64,000 nucleotides of DNA from an uncultured Collinsella sp. (GTDB taxonomy: Bacteria > Actinomycetota > Coriobacteriia > Coriobacteriales > Coriobacteriaceae). The stretch covers positions 1-64,000 of the forward strand of contig CABUPH010000011.1 of assembly GCA_902493375.1 (NCBI GenBank). Direction: 5' to 3'. Numbering within the stretch: position 1 is the stretch's first letter; the number at the start of each line of letters is the position of its first letter. The position numbers and the translations under genes were made by a program. Below the pieces are notes generated by a model. It was not told the origin of the DNA and ran no database searches. It saw only the letters and a list, made by a program, of their open reading frames with translations. Positions 9,308 through 17,132 of this stretch are shown here, in pieces.

Positions 9308-10604
9308 AGGCCAGATGATCTTGGATAAGATCGCAGATGGCTCGGGCGTCGTTGATGTTGATGGCTCGGGTCGCAAAGCCGGCGTCGAAGGCCTGACGTG
9401 CCAGGGCCTCGTTGCAGGCAAGGGCCAGCGTGTGACCGTCGACCAGGTCGAGCGAGCTCTTGCCGCGCAGACGGTCAACACCGGAGCGCGCGACGACGAT
9501 GTTGTCGAAGCCCTCGGTCTTGTAGCCCTCGATGATTACCACGTCGACATCGTTGTAGCGCGACAGCAGCTCGCGCGCGGGCATCTCGTCCTCCTCGCGC
9601 GTGTCGGCGTACTCCGCCCAGCGCGTGGCGCAGATGAGGCCCACGTGCTTGGATCCGGCCTGGTGATGGCGCCACGTATCCTTAGCGGGCACATCGATAT
9701 CAAAGCCGTGATGCCCGTGATGCTTGAGCGAACCCACGCGCAGGCCGCGGCGGGTGAGCTCGGCAATGACCTTCTCGACGAGCGTGGTCTTGCCCGAGTT
9801 CTGGTAGCCGATAAACGCGATCGCAGGGACGGCCGGGGCCGGAACTGCGGGCGCGACGACGACGGGTGCGCTCGCGGGCGCGGCACCGTCAGCGGCCACG
9901 GACTCAACAGCAGCGGCCTGACGCTCTGCACGATCCCACACGCCCGAGCGGCCGCCCTCCTTGTGCAACAGGCGCACGTCGACGATCTCCATGCCGCGAT
10001 CGACCGCCTTGCACATGTCATAGATGGTCAGACACGCGGCACTCGCGCCGGTCAGAGCCTCCATCTCGATACCCGTCTTGCCCGTCACGCCGGCCGTGAC
10101 CAGCACGTGAAAGCCAACCTGCCCGTCCGCACGCGCCGGTGCCCAGCCCTCGGGCACGTCCTCGGCCGGCGTCCCCGCCGCAGCGATGGGCGCAATGTCG
10201 CACTTGCTCTTGGTAATGAGCAACGGATGGCACATGGGAATGATGTCGCTCGTGCGTTTGATGGCCATGATGCCCGCCACACGCGCGCAAGCGAGCACGT
10301 CGCCCTTTTTGGCGCGGTCCTGCAGCACCATGGCCTGCGTCTCGGGGTGCATGAGGATGGTGCCCTCGGCGATGGCGATGCGATGGGTCTCGGCCTTGTC
10401 GGACACGTCGACCATGCGCACCTCGCCCTTGGCGTCCACGTGCGTCAGCTCGTCGCGACGGGCGTCGCGGGCGGGCTCGGCGACAGCGCTGGCAGTCGGC
10501 TGTGCGGACGCGTCGGCGTTGCCAGCCGCAGCCGTGACTTTGTGGGCAGACATCGCGGCCCTGCGAGCGGCCTTGGTGGCATCGGCGTACCTGCTCTTGG
10601 CCAT
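9306..10604 (-). CDS. MoaC-MobB fusion: cyclic pyranopterin monophosphate synthase fused to MGD adapter GTPase
   Basis: A 432-aa two-domain protein of molybdenum cofactor synthesis. After an Ala-rich N-terminal extension (1-50), residues 51-223 are MoaC, with MCHPLLI (about 124-130), GKTGIEMEALTGAS (175-188) and the conserved YDMCKAVDRGM segment (195-205). MoaC converts the 3',8-cyclo-GTP made by MoaA into cyclic pyranopterin monophosphate. An Ala/Pro linker (224-260) leads to MobB (261-432), with P-loop GYQNSGKTT (266-274), SLKHHGHHGFDID and VVIIEGYK, which assists guanylation of the cofactor to MGD. MoaC alone is about 160 aa and MobB about 170. Start: ATG at 10604 with GGAGG 8 nt ahead, 4 nt after the moaA stop, so the two are coupled. 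No other moa/mob genes are nearby. Confidence 0.9.
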   Translation of the reverse strand: MAKSRYADATKAARRAAMSAHKVTAAAGNADASAQPTASAVAEPARDARRDELTHVDAKGEVRMVDVSDKAETHRIAIAEGTILMHPETQAMVLQDRAKKGDVLACARVAGIMAIKRTSDIIPMCHPLLITKSKCDIAPIAAAGTPAEDVPEGWAPARADGQVGFHVLVTAGVTGKTGIEMEALTGASAACLTIYDMCKAVDRGMEIVDVRLLHKEGGRSGVWDRAERQAAAVESVAADGAAPASAPVVVAPAVPAPAVPAIAFIGYQNSGKTTLVEKVIAELTRRGLRVGSLKHHGHHGFDIDVPAKDTWRHHQAGSKHVGLICATRWAEYADTREEDEMPARELLSRYNDVDVVIIEGYKTEGFDNIVVARSGVDRLRGKSSLDLVDGHTLALACNEALARQAFDAGFATRAININDARAICDLIQDHLA

Positions 10605-10608
10605 ATGA

Positions 10609-11664
10609 TCATCCTCCGATTTGGGACATAAATCGTTGCGTGCCCTCAATTATCGCGTGTTCCTGCGGTTTGTGGGCCACGGCATCGCGCCAAATCGAAA
10701 GTACCTGCATATCATCACCACGACGCAGGGCGTCGCGCACCGAATACTCGGCATCGTTGAACAGGCACGGACGCACGTTGCCATCGGCCGTCAGGCGCAA
10801 ACGGTTGCAATTCGCACAAAAATGGTTGGACATGGCGCTAATGAAGCCGACCGTTCCCGCCGCACCCGGAAAGTGCCAATAGCGCGCAGGGCCCGCGCCG
10901 GCAGGAGCGTCGGTATTGTCAAGCGGTTCGAGCTCGCCCAATCCCGCCGCGGCAGCCCCGGCATTGATGCGCGCCCGCAGCTCGTCGCTCGGCACGGTAT
11001 CACTCGCGTCCCACAGCTCGGGATTGAGCGCGGGCGCATGCGGGTCCACAGCGCAATGCGAGCTCGTGCGCTCGTCGCCGATGGGCATGTATTCGATAAA
11101 GCGCAGGTGGATGGGGCGGTCGACGGTCAGTCGTGCGAGGGCCGCCACATCCTGGTTGAGCCGGCGCACAACAACGCAGTTGACCTTAACGGGCTCAAAG
11201 CCCCAAGCCAGCGCGGCGTCGATGCCATCCATGGTCTGCTCGAGTCGACCCAGGCGCGTGATCTTTCCAAACAGCGTAGGGTCGAGCGTGTCGAGCGAAA
11301 TGTTGACGCGGTTAAGCCCGGCATCTTTGAGCTGCGGCGCTAGCTTGGGCAGCAGGGCGCCGTTGGTGGTAAGCGAGATATCCTCGATCTGCGAAATCGC
11401 GCGGATGTCGCGAATGAGCGGGATGATACGGCGGCTGACCAGCGGCTCACCACCCGTCAGGCGCACGCGGCGAATGCCCTCCCCAGCCACCAGGCGCACA
11501 AAGCGGGCGATTTCCTCGGCGCTGAGTAGCTCGTCGTGTGCACGGGGCGCCACGCCATCGGCCGGCATGCAGTAAATGCAGCGGAAATTGCACTTGTCGG
11601 TAACGGCAATGCGCAGGTAGTTGATATCGCGGCCAAAGCCGTCATGTTGCACGCGCCCGTCCAC
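10609..11664 (-). CDS. moaA: GTP 3',8-cyclase MoaA
   Basis: Radical SAM enzyme for the first step of molybdopterin synthesis, turning GTP into 3',8-cyclo-7,8-dihydro-GTP. The 351-aa protein has the N-terminal cluster motif CNFRCIYC (about residues 24-31), the SAM-binding TGGEPL, and the C-terminal second 4Fe-4S cluster region CANCNRLRLTADG...CLF. It ends in Gly-Gly, which in MoaA is functionally important. Start is the GTG at 11664 with GGGAGG 5 nt upstream. First gene of a two-gene operon with the moaC-mobB fusion. Confidence 0.95.
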   Translation of the reverse strand: MDGRVQHDGFGRDINYLRIAVTDKCNFRCIYCMPADGVAPRAHDELLSAEEIARFVRLVAGEGIRRVRLTGGEPLVSRRIIPLIRDIRAISQIEDISLTTNGALLPKLAPQLKDAGLNRVNISLDTLDPTLFGKITRLGRLEQTMDGIDAALAWGFEPVKVNCVVVRRLNQDVAALARLTVDRPIHLRFIEYMPIGDERTSSHCAVDPHAPALNPELWDASDTVPSDELRARINAGAAAAGLGELEPLDNTDAPAGAGPARYWHFPGAAGTVGFISAMSNHFCANCNRLRLTADGNVRPCLFNDAEYSVRDALRRGDDMQVLSIWRDAVAHKPQEHAIIEGTQRFMSQIGG

Positions 11665-11795
11665 GCAGCCCTCCCCTCACGCGGCGTTTTATTCTTCGGA
11701 AAACATAATACCCCACGGGAGAATCATGCCGACACCCGTACGACAGGACAGGTCGCCTCGAGCAAGACGGACTTTCCAAGCCCATCCTCAGCACT

Positions 11796-11862
11796 CAAAC
11801 CATCACAACATTCGATGCTTTTCCCGTTTTTGGCGAAAAACGTCGAATGTTGTGATGGTTTG
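11796..11862. repeat. Palindromic repeat family 2, copy 2
   Basis: Perfect 20-bp arms (11796-11815 and 11843-11862) with a loop rich in T and A. It ends 37 bases past the stop codon of the DUF559-like gene (11900), in the gap before moaA, and is therefore a candidate terminator for that minus-strand gene. Confidence 0.88.
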
Positions 11863-11899
11863 CCTGCCCACAGCACCCCGTAGAAGGGCCGAAACGCCC

Positions 11900-12937
11900 C
11901 TAAAGGCCGCCGTCCCAGTGTCGAATCACGAATTCTCGCAGATCGTTCTGCCGCTTTTGGAACGCTTCGCTTCGGTCGCACTTAAGGCCCATAGCGAGTG
12001 CGATGGCGTTCATAGCCCGGTGCAATTGCAACTGATGGGCAAACTGAGTCCCGGTGAGGACGATCATCCTAAAGCCCAGCGCGCTCAGCACGGTCATACG
12101 CTCCGCGTCCGACGCGCTGCGCTGTTTATCAAGATGGTCCGAGCCGTTGTATTCAATCCCCGTACCGCTCGCAGGCGCATATACGTCGATCTCGAAATAC
12201 CCGGCCTTAGCGAGATACTTGAACTCGTTGGGAACATCGACCCGATGGTTGAGCTCGATCTTGGCGTATCCCAGCCCGCCCTGGGAACGTTTTGCTACGA
12301 CCATGATTGCGGTAGCCGTCTCCATGGGCGATCGCGCGCCATCGTGTACGCGCTTGATCACGGCGGCCGCGCGTATGGCCCCCTGACGAGATCGGTTCTC
12401 ATTGCAATAGGCAATCAAATCGGCAACGGTATACCTCTGCCCCATCTCGATATAATCGCCTGTCGACAGATGATTCAAATGGTATCGGGCACAGATTTCG
12501 TAGCCATATTCCAGCTGTTCGGGCTCGCTCATCCACGAACCCGCTTGGACAAAGCACATGGCCTCATCAACCACCAGAAGGCCCTCTGCCACCTCGATAA
12601 GATGGCCTGGAGGTACCGGCGCCCCAAACACGTGGCACCTAAATCCAGCCGGCGTCGAGCGCTCAAAATCAAAGTTGACGAGCGTGTCGATATGATCGAG
12701 CTCTTCTCGTGGAATACCGAGCGAAACCAGATAGTCAGTAACGATCCCAACTGCCGCTGAAGCCCTCAGCCCCTTGGCATCGAGCCCCAATTTGGGCAGG
12801 TCCGCAGTCGGCTCCGCCTCGTTGGCAAGCGAGTCCTCATCGTATAGGCTGCTTGCTCGCGAGAGCGGCTCGGACGGGCGCGCCACGTTGTGGTACAGCC
12901 AGGCAGTTTTATGGGACAGGACGATCGGCAGGTCCAT
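11900..12937 (-). CDS. Uncharacterised protein: AbiEi-like N-terminal region with DUF559-like nuclease-fold C-terminus
   Basis: A 345-aa protein I do not recognise as a named gene. The N-terminus (VLSHKTAWLYHN) resembles the start of the AbiEi antitoxin-type region found in actinobacterial hypothetical proteins. The C-terminal third (about residues 235-300) has the pattern FEIDVYAP...GIEYNGSDH...SDAERMTVLSALGFRMIVLT, resembling the DUF559/Vsr-type PD-(D/E)XK fold: acidic residues on successive strands, then an aligned helix. Catalysis is not demonstrated. Start ATG with GGAGGG 5 nt upstream. No partner toxin gene is adjacent; it stands alone between copies of palindromic repeat family 2. Related proteins in this group are often single-gene accessory loci. 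Confidence 0.6.
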   Translation of the reverse strand: MDLPIVLSHKTAWLYHNVARPSEPLSRASSLYDEDSLANEAEPTADLPKLGLDAKGLRASAAVGIVTDYLVSLGIPREELDHIDTLVNFDFERSTPAGFRCHVFGAPVPPGHLIEVAEGLLVVDEAMCFVQAGSWMSEPEQLEYGYEICARYHLNHLSTGDYIEMGQRYTVADLIAYCNENRSRQGAIRAAAVIKRVHDGARSPMETATAIMVVAKRSQGGLGYAKIELNHRVDVPNEFKYLAKAGYFEIDVYAPASGTGIEYNGSDHLDKQRSASDAERMTVLSALGFRMIVLTGTQFAHQLQLHRAMNAIALAMGLKCDRSEAFQKRQNDLREFVIRHWDGGL

Positions 12938-13038
12938 GAGCCCTCCAATGGAGTCGGATAACCAACCTTATTCCCCTGCCCACGGGTCCGCACACCTTCG
13001 TGCACAAGAAAGCGATTCCACCCGATCGAGCGGCAGAA

Positions 13039-13103
13039 AAACCATCACAACATTCGATGCTTTTCCCGATTTTGGCAAAAAACGTCGAATGTTGAGATGG
13101 TTT
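13039..13103. repeat. Palindromic repeat family 2, copy 3
   Basis: 19-bp arms (13039-13057 and 13085-13103) with one mismatch (GTTGAGATGG instead of GTTGTGATGG). It lies between the ABC exporter stop (13153) and the DUF559-like gene, and may terminate the exporter operon. Confidence 0.85.
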
Positions 13104-13152
13104 GAGGCGAGTTGAGGGGCATGGAGGGACCAAAGCATCGTGCTCGAACAGA

Positions 13153-15051
13153 TTAATCCAACTCTTTTAAGCCATGCGCCAGCTGCCAGTACTCGCCGTG
13201 CTGGGCGAGCAGTTCTTCGTGCGTGCCGCGCTCGATGATGCGGCCGTGTTCGAGGACCATGATGGCATCGGCGTCGCGGACGGTGGATAGGCGGTGCGCG
13301 ATCATAAACGTGGTGCGTCCGCGCATGATGCGGTCCATACCGCGCTCGATGAGCTTTTCGGTGCGCGTGTCAATGGAGCTCGTGGCCTCGTCCAGGATGA
13401 GCACCGGCGGATCGGCCACGGCAACGCGCGCGATGGCGAGCAGCTGGCGCTGGCCCTGCGACAGGTTGGCGCCATCGGCCGTAACCGGCGTGTCGTAGCC
13501 TCTAGGCAGGCGGCGGATAAACGAATCCGCGCAGGCGGCCTCGGCAGCGGCGCGCACCTCCTCGTCGGTCGCGTCGAGCTTGCCAAAGCGGATGTTCTGC
13601 GCAATGGTGCCGCTAAACAGGTGCGTGTCCTGCAGCACAATGCCGAGCGACCCGCGCAAGCTGGCCTTGGCAATGTGCTTTACGTCGATGCCGTCGTACG
13701 TGATCTCGCCGTCATCGACTTCGTAGAAGCGGTTGATGAGGTTGGTGATGGTCGTCTTTCCGGCGCCCGTCGAGCCCACAAACGCGATCTTTTGCCCCGG
13801 CTTGGCAAACAGGTTGAGGTCCGTGAGCACACGGGTGCCCGGTACGTAGGAAAAGTCCACGGCATGGAAGCGCACGTCGCCTGCAAGCGGGACCAAGCCG
13901 CACGTGAGCTCGGTACCGTCGGCGGCCACCGCACGGCCCGACTCATCAACGGCAGCCACATCATGCAAGTGCCCGTAGGCGCCCACGCCCTTGCCCTCGG
14001 GAATCTTCCATGCCCACGCGGCGTCGCCCGTCTGCACCAGCTCCACGCAGCCCTCGTCCACCTCGGGCTTAAGGTCCATGGCGGCAAACAGGCGCTCGGC
14101 GCCGGCCAACGCATTGAGTAAGAAATTACCCAGCTGCGTAAACTGGTTGATGGGCATGGCCGCCTGGCGCACAAAGACCAGGTAGCTCGCGAGCGCACCT
14201 ACGTCGGCGAGTCCCTTGATGCAGAGCATGCCGCCCGCCACGGCGACGATGGCATAGTTGACGTAGCCAATCACGACAGTCATGGGCACCATGGAGTTGG
14301 CATAGCTCACGGCGGCGGTGCCCGTGCGGCGAAGCTCGTCGTTGCGGCAGGTGAAGCCGGCGACATTCGCTGCCTCGCGGTTAAAGACCTTGATGACCTT
14401 TTGGCCCGAGACCATCTCTTCGATATATCCGTCCAGGTCGCCAAGCGATGCCTGCTGGGCGGCAAAGAAGCGCTTAGAGCGCGCACCCGAGTAGCGCGCG
14501 TACAGCACAATGGCCACATCGCACACGAGCGTGATAATCGTGAGCTGCCAGTTAAGGATGATGAGCATGGCCGTTGTGCCCACAACCTGAATGGCGGCCT
14601 GAATCACGTTGGCAAAGCTGTTGTTGAGCGCCTCGGAGACGGTGTCGACGTCGTTGGTGAAAAAGCTCATGATGTCGCCCGAGCGCGTGCTGTCAAAATA
14701 ACTGAGCGGCAGCATCTGGATGTGCGCGAACAGGTCGCGGCGAATATCGGACACCACGCGTTGGGCCGCGCGCACCATGATCTGTGAGTAGCCCAGGGCC
14801 GAAAGCACGCCCGCGGCGTAGATGATCGCCGTCAGGATGACCTGCTTGGCGAGCAGTTCCTCCCCGCCCGTGGCCAAACCGTTAACGATAGGGCGCACCA
14901 TGTAGGTGCCGGCGAGGCTCGCGATGGCGGCGACAGAGGCAAGCACACCCACTGCGAGCAGCGATAACTTGGCGTGACCCATGTAGGAGAGCAAGCGGCG
15001 CACCGTGCGCTTGAGGTCGGCCGGGCGTGCTTGGGCTGCGGTCTTAGGCAT
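13153..15051 (-). CDS. ABC exporter subunit with canonical ATPase site (heterodimer partner 2)
   Basis: Half-transporter of 632 aa: six TM helices (about residues 30-325), then a nucleotide-binding domain. Walker A GSTGAGKTT, signature LSQGQRQ, Walker B LILDEATSSID with the catalytic Glu, and H-loop IAHRLSTV are all intact. Between TMD and NBD is an unusual insert of about 60 residues (DAAWAWKIPEGKGVGAYG...ELTCGLVPL) before the first NBD strand. The ATG at 15051 overlaps the upstream subunit's stop by 8 bases (ATGCCTAA), so the two are translationally coupled. The pair fits the heterodimeric BmrCD/TM287-288 multidrug or lipid exporter class; substrate unknown. Longer ATG-started readings extend into the upstream gene and are not real. 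Confidence 0.93.
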   Translation of the reverse strand: MPKTAAQARPADLKRTVRRLLSYMGHAKLSLLAVGVLASVAAIASLAGTYMVRPIVNGLATGGEELLAKQVILTAIIYAAGVLSALGYSQIMVRAAQRVVSDIRRDLFAHIQMLPLSYFDSTRSGDIMSFFTNDVDTVSEALNNSFANVIQAAIQVVGTTAMLIILNWQLTIITLVCDVAIVLYARYSGARSKRFFAAQQASLGDLDGYIEEMVSGQKVIKVFNREAANVAGFTCRNDELRRTGTAAVSYANSMVPMTVVIGYVNYAIVAVAGGMLCIKGLADVGALASYLVFVRQAAMPINQFTQLGNFLLNALAGAERLFAAMDLKPEVDEGCVELVQTGDAAWAWKIPEGKGVGAYGHLHDVAAVDESGRAVAADGTELTCGLVPLAGDVRFHAVDFSYVPGTRVLTDLNLFAKPGQKIAFVGSTGAGKTTITNLINRFYEVDDGEITYDGIDVKHIAKASLRGSLGIVLQDTHLFSGTIAQNIRFGKLDATDEEVRAAAEAACADSFIRRLPRGYDTPVTADGANLSQGQRQLLAIARVAVADPPVLILDEATSSIDTRTEKLIERGMDRIMRGRTTFMIAHRLSTVRDADAIMVLEHGRIIERGTHEELLAQHGEYWQLAHGLKELD

Positions 15052-16873
15052 GGCGCTCACTCCCTTCCAAGGGTGATCCGCTGGGGACGGAGGAAAACGG
15101 ATCATTCGCGCAGCCATCGTCACTGCCCTCGCCGGTGTCCGCGGTCCCCGCAAACTCCATCTGCGAGGCGTAAATCTCCTGGTAGATGTTGTCGCCCGCC
15201 AGCAGTCCCTCGTGCGTGCCCACGCCGTGGACACGACCGTCGTCCAACACCACAATGCAATCGGCATCCATGACACTTGCGATGCGCTGGGCGATGATGA
15301 GCACGGTCGTATTGGGAATCCGAGCGATGTGCTCGCGAATCTTAGCGTCGGTCGCCATGTCGACCGCGCTGGTGGAGTCATCAAAAATGAGCACGCGCGG
15401 ATGCTTGAGCAGCGTGCGCGCGATGCACAGGCGTTGCTTCTGGCCGCCCGAAACACCGGCGCCGCCTTGGCCTAACTCGCCGTCCAGCCCGCCGATGCGA
15501 TCCAGGAACTCGTCCACGCATGCCGCGCGGCAAGCCGCGAGGAGCTCATCGTCCGACGCCTGCGGATTGCCCCACTGCAAGTTCTCGCGCACGGTGCCCG
15601 TGAACAGCACATTCTTTTGCAGCACAATGCCCACGGCGTCACGTAGGGTCGCGAGGTCGTAGTCGCGCACGTCGTGTCCGCCCACAAGCACGGCGCCCTC
15701 GGTGGCGTCGTACAGGCGCGCAATCAGCTGCACAAGCGAGCTCTTGCCCGAGCCCGTGCCACCGAGGATGCCCACCGTCGAGCCGTTCTCGATGCGAAGG
15801 TCGATATGCTCGAGCACATCCTCGGCTGCATCCGCACGGTATTTAAAGGAAACGTCGCGAAACTCGATGCTGCCGTCCGCTGGCGCCGCAGTCGCGAGGT
15901 CTCCCGCAGGGTTGGTGATAAAGGGCTCCTCATCGAGCACCTCTGCGATACGGCCCACACTCGTGAGAGCGCGCGTGAGCAGCAAAAACACGTTGGAAAT
16001 CATCATGAGCGAGTTCATGATCAGCAGCACATAGCTCATAAAGCCCGTGAGCGAGCCCACGCCGAGCTCGCCGGCAAGAATCATGCGCCCGCCGATCCAC
16101 AGAATGGAAAGCGCCGCCACGTACATCGACAGCTGAAACACCGGCAGGTTGAGCACGGCGTTGCCAAAGGTCTTCGTCGCGGTGCGCGCAAGCTCGGTAT
16201 TGACGGCATCGAACTTGGCCTCCTCGTGCTCGGCACGCACGTACGCCTTGACGGCGCGCACGGCGGTGAGGTCCTCCTGCACCACACCGTTGAGATGGTC
16301 CATCGAGGTCTGCAGCTGGCGGTAGAGCGGACTGACGCGATAGGTGATAACGCCCAGCACGATCGCCAGCACCGGCAGGATGATCGCGAAAACGGTGGCG
16401 AGCGGACGCGACAGCACCAGCGCATAGACCAAGCCGACGATGAGCGTCACGGGACCGCGCACCATGGGGCGAAAGCCATTGCCGATGGCATTTTGGATGA
16501 CGGTGATATCGGTAGTCATGCGGGTGACGAGCGAGCTGGCGTCGTAGTTATCCAGATTGCCAAAAGCGAGCGTCTGGATCTTGCGGTACTCCGCCTCGCG
16601 CAAGTTAGCGCCCAGCCCCGAGGCGACGCGAGCAGACGTGCGTGCATAGCCCAAGCCAAGTACCAGCGAACATGCGGCGCATACCAACATATACGTGCCC
16701 TGCAACAGCATGTAGTTGATGTCGCCCGCGGGCACGCCCACATCGATGATATTTGCCATGATGACCGGGATAAACAGCTCGAGCGCCGTCTCGGCCGTCA
16801 CAAAGAGCACGCCGAGCATGGCATCGCGGCGGTATGCCCCCAGATAGGAAAACAAAATCTTGAGATTGCGCAC
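15044..16873 (-). CDS. ABC exporter subunit with degenerate ATPase site (heterodimer partner 1)
   Basis: Half-transporter of 609 aa with six TM helices and an NBD. Walker A is GGTGSGKSS and the signature VSGGQKQR is canonical, but Walker B ends LIFDDSTSAVD (Asp replaces the catalytic Glu) and the H-loop reads IAQRIASV (Gln replaces His). The partner encoded just downstream is canonical at both, so this is an asymmetric heterodimer with one consensus and one degenerate nucleotide site, as known for BmrCD and TM287/288. The C-terminal tail (about 580-609) is partly encoded by a palindromic repeat (15074-15104). Start appears to be the GTG at 16873, preceded by GGGGGAT. It diverges from the MATE gene. 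Confidence 0.93.
   Translation of the reverse strand: MRNLKILFSYLGAYRRDAMLGVLFVTAETALELFIPVIMANIIDVGVPAGDINYMLLQGTYMLVCAACSLVLGLGYARTSARVASGLGANLREAEYRKIQTLAFGNLDNYDASSLVTRMTTDITVIQNAIGNGFRPMVRGPVTLIVGLVYALVLSRPLATVFAIILPVLAIVLGVITYRVSPLYRQLQTSMDHLNGVVQEDLTAVRAVKAYVRAEHEEAKFDAVNTELARTATKTFGNAVLNLPVFQLSMYVAALSILWIGGRMILAGELGVGSLTGFMSYVLLIMNSLMMISNVFLLLTRALTSVGRIAEVLDEEPFITNPAGDLATAAPADGSIEFRDVSFKYRADAAEDVLEHIDLRIENGSTVGILGGTGSGKSSLVQLIARLYDATEGAVLVGGHDVRDYDLATLRDAVGIVLQKNVLFTGTVRENLQWGNPQASDDELLAACRAACVDEFLDRIGGLDGELGQGGAGVSGGQKQRLCIARTLLKHPRVLIFDDSTSAVDMATDAKIREHIARIPNTTVLIIAQRIASVMDADCIVVLDDGRVHGVGTHEGLLAGDNIYQEIYASQMEFAGTADTGEGSDDGCANDPFSSVPSGSPLEGSERHA
15074..15104. repeat. Palindromic repeat family 3 (TGATCCG...GGGGACGGAGGAAAA...CGGATCA) inside a coding region
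   Basis: Arms TGATCCG and CGGATCA flank CTGGGGACGGAGGAAAA. This 31-bp unit is otherwise intergenic (21818, 53907, 53940), but here it is read through as the tail NDPFSSVPSGSP of the upstream ABC subunit. Confidence 0.85.
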
Positions 16874-17061
16874 GCAGGTTCATCCCCCATCAAACGTTGT
16901 TCGCAAACCCACGTATTATGGCGCGCCGTGCGGCGGTGTCAAGTGCTCCGAAATCGATTTCTGCAAGGCTAGTGCAGGCGCCATGCTCACAGGGCGCATG
17001 TCCGTATTCAATTGGAAATGAACGCGTGCGTGACTTTTTCGCCCCGCCGCCAACACAAACC

Positions 17062-17092
17062 TTGACTCTACAATCGTTGTAGGGTTTTCACT
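17062..17092 (+). promoter_or_regulatory. MerR-type promoter/operator for the MATE-merR operon
   Basis: A -35 box TTGACT (17062-17067) is followed by a 19-bp spacer and a -10-like TTCACT (17087-17092). The spacer starts with a perfect dyad CTACAATCGTTGTAG (17068-17082). Overlong 19-bp spacers containing a dyad are the hallmark of MerR/BmrR-activated promoters, and a BmrR-like regulator is the second gene of the operon. The first start codon is about 40 bp downstream. Confidence 0.8.
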
Positions 17093-17132
17093 ACACTGGT
17101 ACGTAAACAGACCAAGCCAGAAAGCCCCGCCC

